From Ruminococcus sp. (lineage in GTDB: Bacteria > Bacillota > Clostridia > Oscillospirales > Ruminococcaceae): a DNA stretch of 64,000 nucleotides. The stretch is from the NCBI GenBank assembly GCA_019420505.1, contig JAHZHC010000020.1, forward strand, positions 80,130-144,129, given 5' to 3'. A model generated the notes under the pieces. That model worked only from the letters and a program-made list of their open reading frames with translations. It did not search any database and was not told the DNA's origin. Positions 8,389 to 17,575 of this stretch are shown in pieces (the stretch's first letter is position 1; each line of letters starts with the position of its first letter). The position numbers were made by a program, and so were the translations under genes.

Positions 8389-9036
8389 ATGAAAACTATT
8401 TTATTGATCGGACTCGGACGTTTCGGAAAGCATATTGCTGAAAAGCTTCAGGAATTCAATCATGAAGTCATGGCTATTGATAAATGTGAAGACAGAGTTA
8501 ACTCAGCTTTGCCGTATGTAACTGACGCACAGATCGGTGACTGTACCAATGAGGAATTTATGCGTACTTTGGGAGTACGCAACTTTGATGTATGTATAGT
8601 TACAATAGGCGAAAATTTCCAGAATTCTCTTGAAACGACTTCATTATTAAAAGAACTTGGAGCTAAATTAGTTGTTTCCCGTGCGTCAAGCGATGTGCAC
8701 CAAAAATTTCTTTTACGCAACGGAGCTGATGAAATAATTTATCCTGAAAAACAGCTTGCTTCATGGACAGCGATTCGATATACTTCGGATCATATTTTTG
8801 ATTATATTGAATTAAATGAAAATTATTCTATTTTTGAAATATCTGTTCCGAAAGGCTGGACCGGCAAAACCGTTGGAAAGCTTGATATAAGAAAAAAATA
8901 TAACATTATTATTATGGGAATTAAGGTTGATGGTCAGCTTAACTTAAACATTACTACCGACACGGTATTTTCCGATAATGAAACTTTGCTTGTTCTGGGA
9001 AATAACAAGGATATTCAAAAGTGTTTTCACATATAA
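8389..9036 (+). CDS. ktrA: Potassium uptake regulatory subunit, TrkA/KtrA family
   Basis: A cytosolic 215-aa RCK protein that gates the KtrB channel. The RCK-N Rossmann domain opens with ILLIGLGRFGKHIA, the dinucleotide or ATP site, with D at the end of strand 2 (VMAIDK) and the G-D-C-T-N motif. The RCK-C domain (about 135-215, starting YIELNENYSIFEI) is where c-di-AMP binds in relatives. I take the ATG at 8389 because family members begin MK.ILLIGLGRFG; an ATG 45 nt upstream adds residues encoded by the SD and palindrome. Confidence 0.9.
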   Translation: MKTILLIGLGRFGKHIAEKLQEFNHEVMAIDKCEDRVNSALPYVTDAQIGDCTNEEFMRTLGVRNFDVCIVTIGENFQNSLETTSLLKELGAKLVVSRASSDVHQKFLLRNGADEIIYPEKQLASWTAIRYTSDHIFDYIELNENYSIFEISVPKGWTGKTVGKLDIRKKYNIIIMGIKVDGQLNLNITTDTVFSDNETLLVLGNNKDIQKCFHI

Positions 9037-9055
9037 ACAATTATATAATATTAAA

Positions 9056-9090
9056 AGACCTTTCAGAAAAAATCTGAAAGGTCTGAATTT
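9056..9090. terminator. Bidirectional terminator between ktrA and the ABC permease
   Basis: AGACCTTTCAGA (9056-9067) / TCTGAAAGGTCT (9073-9084), with a T-rich tail on the plus side and an A-rich stretch on the other. Confidence 0.8.
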
Positions 9091-9945
9091 TTATTTCTTT
9101 TTTCTTGAAAGATTAAACGCTGAAAGCAGAGAAAATAAAATTATTGAAGCGACTAAAACCAGTATACTCACAAGCTGAGATACTTCATTTTCTCCGAACT
9201 TAAATGTAATTCCAAGGACTTCTTTAAACTCCTCAATATATTTGTCCGGCACTTCGGCAAATGAATTTGACATGGGAACATCCATAACAGTTTGTCTTAA
9301 AAGAGATGCTCCGTGAGATGTAGGAAATATTTTAATGAAAAACTGAATCGATTCAGCAAAATTTCCTATAGGCACATAAATTCCGGTAATGAATCCTATC
9401 AGTGTTCCAACAACGGTACTTGCTGTAGAATAAGCTGTACTGCTGCTTAAAAAAGACACTATAAACAACACCATTGCTGTATTCGAAAGTGATGTAAGCG
9501 TTACTATTCCCAGCGTTTTTATCAGTGCTATTGGCGCAAGAAGCTCGCCGCCTTTCACAACGATATACAATTCGCCCAACAACAATGCAATTATTGTCAT
9601 TATCAAACCAATGATAAATGAACTTGCTATATATCCCATTACAAGACTTTTTCTTTTTACCGGAGATGAATAAAAGTCTTTTGTGATATTTTTAGCTTTG
9701 TCATCTACCATAGAACCGAATGCTCCCATGGCTGTAGTTACTGAAGTTATGGCTAAAATGCCTGCTACTATCCAGCTGTTTATTATCTGATCTGCATCTT
9801 TGACATCTTTCATAGAATCCAGATATGTATCCCCCAGAAAAAATGCAAACAGTGCAATTACAATGAGTACGCCTAACAGAGAAAAGAAAACTCCTGTTTT
9901 ATCTCTGAAAAACATTTTCAGATTACGTTTTGTAAAACTAATCAT
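9091..9945 (-). CDS. ABC-2 type transporter permease
   Basis: A 284-aa membrane subunit with six hydrophobic segments and a large loop after TM1 (residues about 43-60). The N-terminus ISFTKRNLKMFFRDKTGVFFSLLGV and the VGTLIGFITGIYVPIGNF block are typical of ABC-2/DrrB-like drug or peptide exporters. It overlaps the ATPase gene by 4 nt and ends the LytTR-DUF3021-ATPase-permease unit. The substrate is not known; relatives give resistance to antimicrobial compounds. Confidence 0.88.
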   Translation of the reverse strand: MISFTKRNLKMFFRDKTGVFFSLLGVLIVIALFAFFLGDTYLDSMKDVKDADQIINSWIVAGILAITSVTTAMGAFGSMVDDKAKNITKDFYSSPVKRKSLVMGYIASSFIIGLIMTIIALLLGELYIVVKGGELLAPIALIKTLGIVTLTSLSNTAMVLFIVSFLSSSTAYSTASTVVGTLIGFITGIYVPIGNFAESIQFFIKIFPTSHGASLLRQTVMDVPMSNSFAEVPDKYIEEFKEVLGITFKFGENEVSQLVSILVLVASIILFSLLSAFNLSRKKK

Positions 9946-10856
9946 TCTCTTATCTCCTTTCCTGTCACCGCAATAAAAACATCGTCCATAGTTCCGCTTA
10001 AGACTTCAAAGCTGTTTATATAATCACGGCAAAGCGTCAAAATATCTATTGCATCCTTTGAACAATTAAATTTAATGGTAATAACACTTCCCTGCTGATT
10101 ATAATCAGCTTTCTTCTCATCAAGAATTTTCTTTATCGGCTCAGTTTGAATGCATTCCATCACCGCTTTATCTGATGTATAGATTTCTTTTAATTGCAAA
10201 GGAGTTCCCTGTGCAGAAATTATGCCATCGTCTATAATGATTACATAGTCTGCATTTGCGGCTTCCTCCATATAATGCGTTGTAAGAAAAATCGTCATGT
10301 TAAGATTTTTCTGAAGCTTTGTTATGGTTTCCCAAAGATTTTTTCTGGTCTGAGGGTCAAGACCGGTAGTAGGTTCATCAAGAAAAAGAATTTTAGGAGA
10401 ATTAATAAGCGCTCTTGCAATATCGCATCTCCTGCGCTGACCTCCTGATAATTTTCCGTAAGGCCGCTTCATAATATTTGTTATACCTGTTGCTTCACAG
10501 GCATTTTTTACAGCTTTTTTAAGCTCATCACCTTTTTTGCCGTAAAGACTTCCTCGAATTCTGAGGTTTTCCTCAACAGTAAGAAGCTTGTCAAGCAATC
10601 CATCCTGAAATACTGCGCCTATAGAATTACGGATTCCATTATCTTCCCTTCCAAGAACACAGCCATCAATTATAACCTCTCCCTCATCCGGCTTGAGAAA
10701 TGTACATAGCATATCAATCGTTGTAGATTTACCTGCTCCGTTTGGTCCGAGAAAAGCAAAAAGCTGACCTTTTTCCACATAAAAATCTATTCCCTTGACT
10801 GCCTTTACATCACCGTAGGATTTTTTCAAGCCTTTTACTTCAATAATATGGCTCAT
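9942..10856 (-). CDS. ABC transporter ATP-binding protein
   Basis: A 304-aa ATPase partner of the permease at 9091. Walker A is FLGPNGAGKST, the signature is KLSGGQRRRCDIARAL, and Walker B is ILFLDEPTTGLDPQTR with the H-loop TTHYMEEA. A C-terminal extension (about 215-304) matches DrrA/CcmA-type exporters. Its start overlaps the stop of the DUF3021 gene by 4 nt. Confidence 0.93.
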   Translation of the reverse strand: MSHIIEVKGLKKSYGDVKAVKGIDFYVEKGQLFAFLGPNGAGKSTTIDMLCTFLKPDEGEVIIDGCVLGREDNGIRNSIGAVFQDGLLDKLLTVEENLRIRGSLYGKKGDELKKAVKNACEATGITNIMKRPYGKLSGGQRRRCDIARALINSPKILFLDEPTTGLDPQTRKNLWETITKLQKNLNMTIFLTTHYMEEAANADYVIIIDDGIISAQGTPLQLKEIYTSDKAVMECIQTEPIKKILDEKKADYNQQGSVITIKFNCSKDAIDILTLCRDYINSFEVLSGTMDDVFIAVTGKEIRE

Positions 10857-11281
10857 TTTCTATCATCTCCATTAATTTTCTGCAATTTTTTATTTATCAG
10901 AACAGCGGTATTGTGATCATCAAACATCATAACTAAAAATGTAAAAAAGTACACTGCTATAATAATACCAAATGTAACAGCTGCATTCACAAAATTCGGA
11001 GTAATCAGTTTAAACAGTCCCATACCTACTATATACATTACAGCACATATATCAAGTATATCCACAAGCATACTTACAGGGAGGGTTTTTATGTCCAGCT
11101 TGTCTGTAAAATACATTAACAGTGAAATTAAAGAAGTACATAAAAACAACTGCAAAAGCTCTTTTAATGACCATGAATAATCCAATGAGCCCAGATTCAG
11201 CAAAATATTAAACAAAATTACATATGTAAAAGGTATACAGGATATTGTAAAATAATATTTAAATGTTTTCACAGATTTCAC
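10853..11281 (-). CDS. DUF3021-family membrane protein
   Basis: A 142-aa protein with four predicted membrane segments (about 8-30, 40-58, 75-95, 100-125). In Firmicutes, DUF3021 proteins sit directly behind LytTR-domain regulators and are thought to be membrane inhibitors or sensors for them. Here the order LytTR, DUF3021, ABC ATPase, permease is exactly that arrangement. Identification rests on context, length and topology. Confidence 0.75.
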   Translation of the reverse strand: MKSVKTFKYYFTISCIPFTYVILFNILLNLGSLDYSWSLKELLQLFLCTSLISLLMYFTDKLDIKTLPVSMLVDILDICAVMYIVGMGLFKLITPNFVNAAVTFGIIIAVYFFTFLVMMFDDHNTAVLINKKLQKINGDDRK

Positions 11282-11287
11282 CTCTTC

Positions 11288-11725
11288 TCATATACCAAAT
11301 TTCTTTTTAAAAGCCGAAACATAATGCCGATTAATCATTATTGTTTCATCATTTATCAGTCTTGCCGAAAATCTCCCGTTAAGAGCCGCCTTAACGCTCC
11401 GTATCTTATAAATATTTAATATAGTATTTTTGCTTATTCGCAAAAGTCCGGTGGAATTACAGTAATACTCCAGTTCATAAAGCTTATAATCACATTCGTA
11501 AACCTTATCTTTTACATATACAAAGGTTTTTTCGTCCACAGATTCAAAATAATATATTTCATTTAAGCTCAATTGAATATACCCGTTTTCATCTTTACAT
11601 TTAAAGCTTACATCTAAGCGTTTTATACTTTCAGCAAGCTGACGTACATTATCATCAATCTGAGCGCATTTTATAGTAACTTCTATTTCTTTACATGACT
11701 TATCCTCTGTAAATTTTAAAATCAT
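11288..11725 (-). CDS. LytTR-type DNA-binding regulator
   Basis: A 145-aa stand-alone LytTR regulator without a receiver domain. The C-terminal LytTR beta domain (about 48-145) contains GYIQLSLNEIYYFESVDEKTFVYV, LYELEYYC, LLRISKNTILNIYKI and the final NRHYVSAFKKKF. It is the first gene of the four-gene unit, six bases before DUF3021, and probably autoregulates it, with DUF3021 as the membrane partner. A consensus promoter lies 33 nt upstream. Confidence 0.9.
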   Translation of the reverse strand: MILKFTEDKSCKEIEVTIKCAQIDDNVRQLAESIKRLDVSFKCKDENGYIQLSLNEIYYFESVDEKTFVYVKDKVYECDYKLYELEYYCNSTGLLRISKNTILNIYKIRSVKAALNGRFSARLINDETIMINRHYVSAFKKKFGI

Positions 11726-11757
11726 AAGTTATGACCCCATTTTATATTCATACTTTT

Positions 11758-11786
11758 ATTATAATAAGAACCCTTATTTATGTCAA
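11758..11786 (-). promoter_or_regulatory. Promoter of the LytTR-DUF3021-ABC operon
   Basis: On the minus strand: TTGACA (11781-11786), 17 nt, TATAAT (11758-11763). Confidence 0.8.
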
Positions 11787-11826
11787 CTGATTTACTTTAA
11801 CCTGCAGATTTTACAAGCTAAAATGC

Positions 11827-11863
11827 ATAAAAAACCGCACATTTTAAATCAAAACGTGCGGTT
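11827..11863 (-). terminator. Terminator of the sodium:solute symporter gene
   Basis: Inverted repeat AACCGCAC / GTGCGGTT, with a T6 run on the minus strand right after the stem. Confidence 0.8.
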
Positions 11864-11874
11864 CGTTTATATTA

Positions 11875-13431
11875 TTATTTATTAAAGCAAGTGAAAACCT
11901 CTTCTGTATTCTTTTTATCTTCCGCCTTTTGTTTTGTAAACAGGCTGACAATCGGTACAAGAACAAGACCGAACAGCATTGCAAACGCTCCTGCATTAAG
12001 CGGTGACATAATACTCAGCTTCCAGTTCTTTGCTGCAACTGCTTCAACAAGACTTGGGAACCAGCCGAGGCTGAACAAACACATATGTACTACTGTTATG
12101 CCAACGCCTGAAATAAGGCTTGCCCAAACTGCGGCTTTTGTAATCTTTTTAGAGAACAGTCCATACATGAACGGTGCTAAGAATGCTCCTGCCAAAGCTC
12201 CCCATGAAATTGACATAAGTGTTGAAATATATGCATTTTTATTCATAGCAATTACAACTGATATGATAAGGAACAGCGCAATGAAAATTCTTATCCAAAG
12301 CACCTGTTTTTTCTCGTCCATTCCTTTTTTCATTCTTGGCTTAACAAGATCAATAGTTAGAGTTGAGCTTGAAGCCAGAACAAGTGACGATAATGTTGAC
12401 ATAGACGCTGAAAGCACAAGCACAATTACTATTCCCATTAGAATTTCGGGAAGAGCTGTGTTGAGTACAGACGGAATAATTGAATCATAGTCGGGTTTTC
12501 CATTATTTAATATATTAATTGCATTTTTTCCTTCCTCACCTGTGAGAGTTGAGAACAATCTTCCGAAGCCTCCCAGAAAATAAGAACCGCCTGCAACTAC
12601 CAATGCAAAAATTGTAGAAATAATACTTCCCCTTTTAATTGCTGCATCATCTTTAATTGCATAGAACTTCTGGACCATCTGAGGCAATCCCCATGTACCT
12701 AAAGATGTCAGGATCACAACACCGATAAGATTTATTGGATCCGGTCCGAAAATAGAAGCATATTCACCGTTGCTGTCGGGAAGAACTCTCATTTGTTCAA
12801 CAGCTGATGAAAGTCCGCCCTTGTTGTTCAAAGCACAGATCACAACCGCAGAAATTCCTGCAAGCATGATCAAGCCCTGAACAAAATCATTGATAGCCGT
12901 TGCCTTATAACCGCCTACAATAACATAAATTGCAGTGAAAACAGCCATTCCGATTATACACCATTTATAAGGAATATGAAAGGCTGATTCAAACAACCTT
13001 GAAAGTCCGTTATAAACAGACGCTGTATATGGAATCAAGAACACAAAAACAATTAAAGCTGAGAAAGTTTTAAGGGCTTTTGAATTATATCTTTTCTCAA
13101 AAAACTCCGGCATTGTTGAAGCCTGTAAGTGCTTTGACATAATTCTTGTTCGTCTTCCCAGAACAATCCAGGCAAGAAGAGAACCGATCAAAGCATTTCC
13201 AATTCCGATCCATGTTGCAGAAACACCATAAAGCCATCCGAACTGTCCGGCATATCCTATAAACACAACAGCAGAAAAATATGATGTTCCATAAGCAAAA
13301 GCTGTAAACCAGCCGCCTATGCTTCTGCCGCCGAGAACAAAGTCACTGACATTAGACGTTTTCTTTCTGCAATAAACGCCTATTCCGATCATGATGACCA
13401 GATATGCCACCAAAACTACCCACATTACCAT
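11875..13431 (-). CDS. Sodium:solute symporter family protein (PutP-like)
   Basis: A 518-aa secondary transporter of the SSS family with about 13 membrane segments, importing a solute with Na+. The N-terminal DFVLGGRSIGGWFTAFAYG, the GYxATAINDFVQGLIML segment in the middle and the QKFYAIKDDAAIKRG loop (sodium/proline symporter region) point to a PutP-like member. Proline is the best guess but the substrate is not proven. GGGAGGAAATTTTTA precedes the ATG. The transcript starts about 110 nt upstream, and its leader carries a 9-bp hairpin (TTAAGAGAG/CTCTCTTAA) before the ribosome site. Confidence 0.88.
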   Translation of the reverse strand: MVMWVVLVAYLVIMIGIGVYCRKKTSNVSDFVLGGRSIGGWFTAFAYGTSYFSAVVFIGYAGQFGWLYGVSATWIGIGNALIGSLLAWIVLGRRTRIMSKHLQASTMPEFFEKRYNSKALKTFSALIVFVFLIPYTASVYNGLSRLFESAFHIPYKWCIIGMAVFTAIYVIVGGYKATAINDFVQGLIMLAGISAVVICALNNKGGLSSAVEQMRVLPDSNGEYASIFGPDPINLIGVVILTSLGTWGLPQMVQKFYAIKDDAAIKRGSIISTIFALVVAGGSYFLGGFGRLFSTLTGEEGKNAINILNNGKPDYDSIIPSVLNTALPEILMGIVIVLVLSASMSTLSSLVLASSSTLTIDLVKPRMKKGMDEKKQVLWIRIFIALFLIISVVIAMNKNAYISTLMSISWGALAGAFLAPFMYGLFSKKITKAAVWASLISGVGITVVHMCLFSLGWFPSLVEAVAAKNWKLSIMSPLNAGAFAMLFGLVLVPIVSLFTKQKAEDKKNTEEVFTCFNK

Positions 13432-13551
13432 TAAAAATTTCCTCCCAATATCTTAAGAGAGCGATATTTTCTCTCTTAATACAAAAATTAAAGGCAAATT
13501 TACTGCTTTAAACCTTTTGTGCTTTTATGCTTTGCCTTATTAAACAATAAT

Positions 13552-13580
13552 ATTATATAATGTATTATAATATTTGTCAA
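13552..13580 (-). promoter_or_regulatory. Promoter of the sodium:solute symporter gene
   Basis: On the minus strand: TTGACA (13575-13580), 17 nt, TATAAT (13552-13557). The 13432-13688 gap otherwise holds only the leader and AT-rich sequence. Confidence 0.8.
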
Positions 13581-13688
13581 GAAAAATAATAAATTTTGTA
13601 ACATCGGACAAAAAAATTGTACATTTTGTTCAATTTCTAAATGTCGAATTCAGTAATAAAAAAATACTATGTTTTTTCAAAAAAACTA

Positions 13689-13717
13689 TTGACAACAATT
13701 AAAAAAAATGATATAAT
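13689..13717 (+). promoter_or_regulatory. Promoter of the initiator tRNA
   Basis: TTGACA (13689-13694), 17 nt, TATAAT (13712-13717), an exact consensus fitting a strongly expressed stable RNA. Confidence 0.85.
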
Positions 13718-13762
13718 TAATAAGCACTAAGATGAAATACATTTAAAATGTATTGATAATAT

Positions 13763-13839
<77 letters not shown>

Positions 13840-13843
13840 ATAT

Positions 13844-13883
13844 AAAAAAGTTCAGTAACCATATAGTTTCTGAACTTTTTTTA
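13844..13883 (+). terminator. Terminator after tRNA-fMet
   Basis: AAAGTTCAG / CTGAACTTT hairpin followed by a T-run. Confidence 0.85.
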
Positions 13884-13937
13884 TTAGAAAATATTTTTTA
13901 TAAAATATCTGACTTATGTTTTGAAAATTGAAATATC

Positions 13938-14013
13938 GGGGCATTAGCGCAGTTGGGAGCGCATCACACTGGCAGTGTGGGGGTCAGGGGTTCAAGTCCC
14001 CTATGCTCCACCA
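13938..14013 (+). tRNA. tRNA-Ala (anticodon GGC)
   Basis: A 76-nt cloverleaf with CCA encoded; anticodon loop CTGGCAG. The acceptor GGGGCAT / ATGCTCC has the G3:T70 wobble that defines alanine identity. It reads GCC and GCU. Confidence 0.96.
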
Positions 14014-14020
14014 AATTAAA

Positions 14021-14060
14021 AACCGCCTATTTACGTAAAATAACGTAGATAGGCGGTTAT
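14021..14060 (+). terminator. Terminator after tRNA-Ala
   Basis: AACCGCCTAT (14021-14030) / ATAGGCGGTT (14049-14058), with an inner TTACGT/ACGTAG continuation; T-poor tail. Confidence 0.7.
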
Positions 14061-14212
14061 ATTATGTTTTGAAGTCGATATTTTAAATATATATTGCAAA
14101 AATGAACCTAATATCATACTTTTTGCCGCATATAGGCCACATATTTTTTTGCTTTTATGTCTTAATTCAATGTGACAAAATACAAATAAAACACCGTCAA
14201 GAACTTAAAATG

Positions 14213-16771
14213 CTATACGTTAGGAACAATCAGTTCGATTTTAACCTTTGTATCAGATTTCACTCTCCAATTAGAAAATACATAATAATAAATATCAGAC
14301 TCGTTAATATCTGCAAGATCAACAAATTCTCTATATGTGAGCTGATCTACGTTTAGACCAACATTCTTTTTAATAAATGCAGGATTATCAGAACTTTGCA
14401 GCCAACTTCCGTCTTCTTTTATTCCGGCAATACCAACAACGCTCTCACCAATAATTGTTTGATCACTTGGTTCATAAGTTAGTTGAAGCTTCGAACCATC
14501 AATTCCTTGCCCTAATTGTTCCGGAGTAAATGCAATGCTTTCCCATTGTTCAATCACATCATCATATAAAACTGTTATGATTTCCCTTGGGATTATAGGA
14601 GTAAGAACCTCAATCTTGCATATTCCACCAACAAGTCCCCAGTTTTGGAATACAAAGCATTCTAAATTATCACCAATACCTATATAATCAACGAAATCAT
14701 TATAGGTAAAAGTGTAAACACTTTCTATGTTTTTCTCTTTTGATAAAAGACCATGCTTATTTTGAACCCATTTCCAAGTATCTTTTTGTTTGCCTGAAAT
14801 ACCTAAAACTTGAGCATCTCTACTCTTATCTGAAGTAAATGTTATGCGAATTTTTGCTCCCTCAATATTTTTACCAAGCTGTTCAGGAGTGAATTCACTT
14901 AGATTAATCTTACTGTTAAAAAGCACATTAACATCATTCTCCTCAACAGGGGTAACAAGCTCTATTTTATATGCTTTGCCTTCCGAAGTTCCATAGTTCT
15001 GGAAAACAAAACATGCAAAATCATCGCCTATACCAAAGTAATTAACAAAATCATCATAGTTAAATGTATAGATACTTTCCATATTCTTACCTTTGGAATA
15101 CAAAAAATGTCTTTGGTCTACCCAACTAAAAGTTGTTTTCCTTTTTCCCGATACACCGATTATTGTACTATTACGATAATAATCAGAAGTAAAAGTTATA
15201 CGAATTTTTGCACCGTCAATATTTTTACCAAGTTCATAAGGCGAAATATCTTTATAGTGTGTATTTTCATTAGTATTAAAAACTTCTGTAACCGTTTCTG
15301 CAACAACAGGAGTTATAAGTTCAATTTTTAAATTTGTGTTTTCTGCCAAGCCCCAATCCTGAAAAATATAATTTCTTAGTTTGTTTTCCTCAATACCAAC
15401 GAAAACTTCAAATTCGTCATATGTCATCTCAACGACTGATGTTACACCTGGTCCTTCTGAAAGAAAAGCAGGCAAATTACCTGACTGCAACCAAGTCCAC
15501 CCTTCATATGATCTCGCTGCAACACCTACAACTTTGTAACCCTCAGGCTTATTTGATGTATAAGTAAATCGTAATTTTGAACCCTCAATGCTTTTACCAA
15601 GTTCATAAACATTGATCTCTGTTGAATTACAATGGCCGTTATAAACAACTGTAGTAGTTGTGTTTAATTTTTCTGTTACATCAGCCTTGGCCGTAATATA
15701 ACCATCATTAACTTTCAGAACAGGAGGATTTCCGTCAGAAGCCTTAACATAATCTATAACAGTTATTGTATCTCCAGAATTAATAGTTTTGACTTTTGTA
15801 TTTAATGCTGTATCACTATAAACATTAATATTCTGCAACGCCTTTATATCATGAGGATTACTTTTATAGTGCTGAACTGCATCATTCATTACATATCCCC
15901 AATTACTGCATTGTTCAAATAAATCGTAAGATATATATCCATAACCATATTTATTACTATAATAGTTTCCTTTTACTCCCCAACGGCTGTCACCCCAGGA
16001 ATTAATAAGCTTGAACGCCTGCTTGCTTTCGTCATATCCGATTAAGCAAATTGCGTGATAACCTCTGCTTTTGCCTTCAATCTTATCATATATCGGATTA
16101 CTTGCATCAAGATCATCAAAATCACTATAAACAGGAATAAGAATTACTACCGGATTTCCATTCGCAAGTTCTTCCTTTACTTCTTCAGAACCCCTTACAG
16201 AATAATACGAAGAAATTTTAAAATTAGACGCTCTCTCATATTGATATGTATTTGGCTGTGTCAAATAATCGTTTTGATTATATGGCATATCATATAAAGA
16301 ACAAATACCTTTTTCTTGTATTTTACTCATAGCAGCTGAAATGCTTGAGCCTTTATCTACTCCGCCGTTAATTTGATTATACAAATATGCAGGACTAAAT
16401 TCGGTTTTTGTGCTCCAACCGTTTGTTACCCATGAATGTTCCTGATTCTCCTGATATGATTTTGCGGCATAAGCAACTGCCCACGCTGTACAGCTTCCCT
16501 GTGAGCCTTGATTTCCCGGTGAGGGCATTTTTGATTCCAGATCAACATAATCAGGAAGCTTCTCATCAGCAGCTTTCGGCAAGTCTTTATAAATATATAA
16601 ATCCTCTAATACGTTTTCGCTGTCCGGAATGCATCCCAATGCATACTGCTGTACATCATCTTCAGCTTTTACTTGATAAGAATTACTGAATCCAATTATG
16701 GCTACAGCAAATAATGCAAGTAAAGATGATAACATTACTTTTTTCTTGCTCTTTAAATTTTTTAACTTCAC
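14213..16771 (-). CDS. Secreted papain-like (C1) cysteine peptidase with four C-terminal repeats
   Basis: An 852-aa exported protease. A signal peptide (about 1-36, ending YQVKA) precedes a papain-fold domain (about 72-300). The oxyanion Gln (Q88) and nucleophile C94 lie in NQGSQGSCTAW, the catalytic His is H239 in RGYHAICLIGYD, and N257 is in LINSWGDSRWG, so the domain looks active. A short SH3b-like segment (about 315-370) follows. Four repeats of about 115 aa (about 376-852) each carry a Y/QLGK.I.G.K-hydrophobic-TS motif, a Y-x-D/E-F-x-x-x-x-G/D-I motif and an F-x-x-W/Y-G segment. I give the repeats no family name; they may bind cell wall, host glycans or plant material. No sortase motif is present. 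Confidence 0.9.
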   Translation of the reverse strand: MKLKNLKSKKKVMLSSLLALFAVAIIGFSNSYQVKAEDDVQQYALGCIPDSENVLEDLYIYKDLPKAADEKLPDYVDLESKMPSPGNQGSQGSCTAWAVAYAAKSYQENQEHSWVTNGWSTKTEFSPAYLYNQINGGVDKGSSISAAMSKIQEKGICSLYDMPYNQNDYLTQPNTYQYERASNFKISSYYSVRGSEEVKEELANGNPVVILIPVYSDFDDLDASNPIYDKIEGKSRGYHAICLIGYDESKQAFKLINSWGDSRWGVKGNYYSNKYGYGYISYDLFEQCSNWGYVMNDAVQHYKSNPHDIKALQNINVYSDTALNTKVKTINSGDTITVIDYVKASDGNPPVLKVNDGYITAKADVTEKLNTTTTVVYNGHCNSTEINVYELGKSIEGSKLRFTYTSNKPEGYKVVGVAARSYEGWTWLQSGNLPAFLSEGPGVTSVVEMTYDEFEVFVGIEENKLRNYIFQDWGLAENTNLKIELITPVVAETVTEVFNTNENTHYKDISPYELGKNIDGAKIRITFTSDYYRNSTIIGVSGKRKTTFSWVDQRHFLYSKGKNMESIYTFNYDDFVNYFGIGDDFACFVFQNYGTSEGKAYKIELVTPVEENDVNVLFNSKINLSEFTPEQLGKNIEGAKIRITFTSDKSRDAQVLGISGKQKDTWKWVQNKHGLLSKEKNIESVYTFTYNDFVDYIGIGDNLECFVFQNWGLVGGICKIEVLTPIIPREIITVLYDDVIEQWESIAFTPEQLGQGIDGSKLQLTYEPSDQTIIGESVVGIAGIKEDGSWLQSSDNPAFIKKNVGLNVDQLTYREFVDLADINESDIYYYVFSNWRVKSDTKVKIELIVPNV

Positions 16772-16819
16772 AAATATTCCTCCTTAAAAACTTTATGTAA
16801 TATATAATAAAATTACATA

Positions 16820-16834
16820 CTGTTTTGTGCAATT
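16820..16834 (-). promoter_or_regulatory. TTGCACAAAA element upstream of the peptidase gene
   Basis: On the minus strand TTGCACAAAACA lies 17 nt upstream of TATTAT, or 22 nt upstream of TATATT, and about 55 nt before the start codon. The same 10-mer occurs upstream of the 19391 peptide gene and the 58972 secreted-protein gene. Confidence 0.4.
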
Positions 16835-16940
16835 TTCGACAAAATTTTGTATAGTTGCCTAAATCATCGTATAAATATTTATGCTTTTTCACTAAATATT
16901 AATACAATATTTCCAAGAAAGTAATTATGTATATATTTCA

Positions 16941-17198
16941 TTATACATGCTGCTTTCTCCTTTCCTCCCGTCTTTTTTCACTTTTCATCACATCTTTTGT
17001 CATAACCGTAACATTATCTGTCTTAAGCTTGTTGTCATATATCTCATACATACCGCAAGGGCAGCCCAACTCTTTACATCCATACTCCTGACCAATATTC
17101 ATTGCTCTTTCCAGTATGTTCGATGCACCTATCCACTTCCTGCCGTGTACCGTTGGATAAAAAACATCAAATCTTCTCTGCTTTTCTTTTGTTTTCAT
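16941..17198 (-). CDS. Small hypothetical protein with CxxxxCxC motif
   Basis: An 85-aa soluble, charged protein of unknown function. C-K-E-L-G-C-P-C-G near the middle could bind a metal or form disulphides; the C-terminus is very basic (KSEKRREERRKQH). The minus-strand reading is preferred over an overlapping plus-strand frame because AAGGGAG lies 9 nt before its ATG and its composition looks like a real protein. A copy of the TTGCACAAAACC element lies about 150 nt upstream (17344-17357). Confidence 0.55.
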   Translation of the reverse strand: MKTKEKQRRFDVFYPTVHGRKWIGASNILERAMNIGQEYGCKELGCPCGMYEIYDNKLKTDNVTVMTKDVMKSEKRREERRKQHV

Positions 17199-17343
17199 TA
17201 ATTATTACTCCCTTGTCAGAAAATTGTATTTTAATGATAACATGGAAAATCGGTTTGCGATTAAGAAAAGCCAATATTAATAAAAAATCTGTTGAATTTG
17301 CATAGAATAAGCAATTAATTTTCACAAAAAGTATTTATAGATC

Positions 17344-17357
17344 GGTTTTGTGCAAAT
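17344..17357 (-). promoter_or_regulatory. TTTGCACAAAACC element upstream of the 85-aa gene
   Basis: On the minus strand ATTTGCACAAAACC is identical over 14 bases to the element at 59533-59546. No clear -10 follows at the usual distance, so it may be a binding site rather than a -35. Confidence 0.35.
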
Positions 17358-17450
17358 TTTATAAAGTCTTTTATTGCATAGGTATTAAATTTAATTTTTA
17401 AATCAATCCTTTTAAACATAAAAATTACGCTCTGCATTAATGCAAAGCGC

Positions 17451-17478
17451 TTGACAAAATATTTATATATGATATAAT
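17451..17478 (+). promoter_or_regulatory. Promoter of the antisense RNA
   Basis: TTGACA (17451-17456), 16 nt, TATAAT (17473-17478). Confidence 0.8.
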
Positions 17479-17507
17479 AAAAATAGAAAAGGGCACTGCG
17501 ATAAGCG

Positions 17508-17529
17508 GTTATCTCCCTTATAATATGTG
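17508..17529 (+). repeat. Direct repeats DRa and DRb, antitoxin copy
   Basis: GTTATC-TCCCTT and TAATATGTG. The partner copies are at 17679-17694 and 17714-17722. Confidence 0.6.
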
Positions 17530-17532
17530 TTT

Positions 17533-17575
17533 AAGAAACACCGACTATTGGAAGTGGGCGGTGTTTCTTATTTTT
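17533..17575. terminator. Shared terminator of toxin mRNA and antitoxin RNA
   Basis: An 11-bp stem AAGAAACACCG / CGGTGTTTCTT with T-rich sequence on the plus side and AAAAATAAG complement on the other. Both converging RNAs would end here and overlap across the stem. Confidence 0.7.

Noticed and set aside
16947..17201. Plus-strand frame opposite the 85-aa protein
   Set aside because: It is low-complexity and hydrophobic with no ribosome site, whereas the minus-strand frame has AAGGGAG and a balanced composition.
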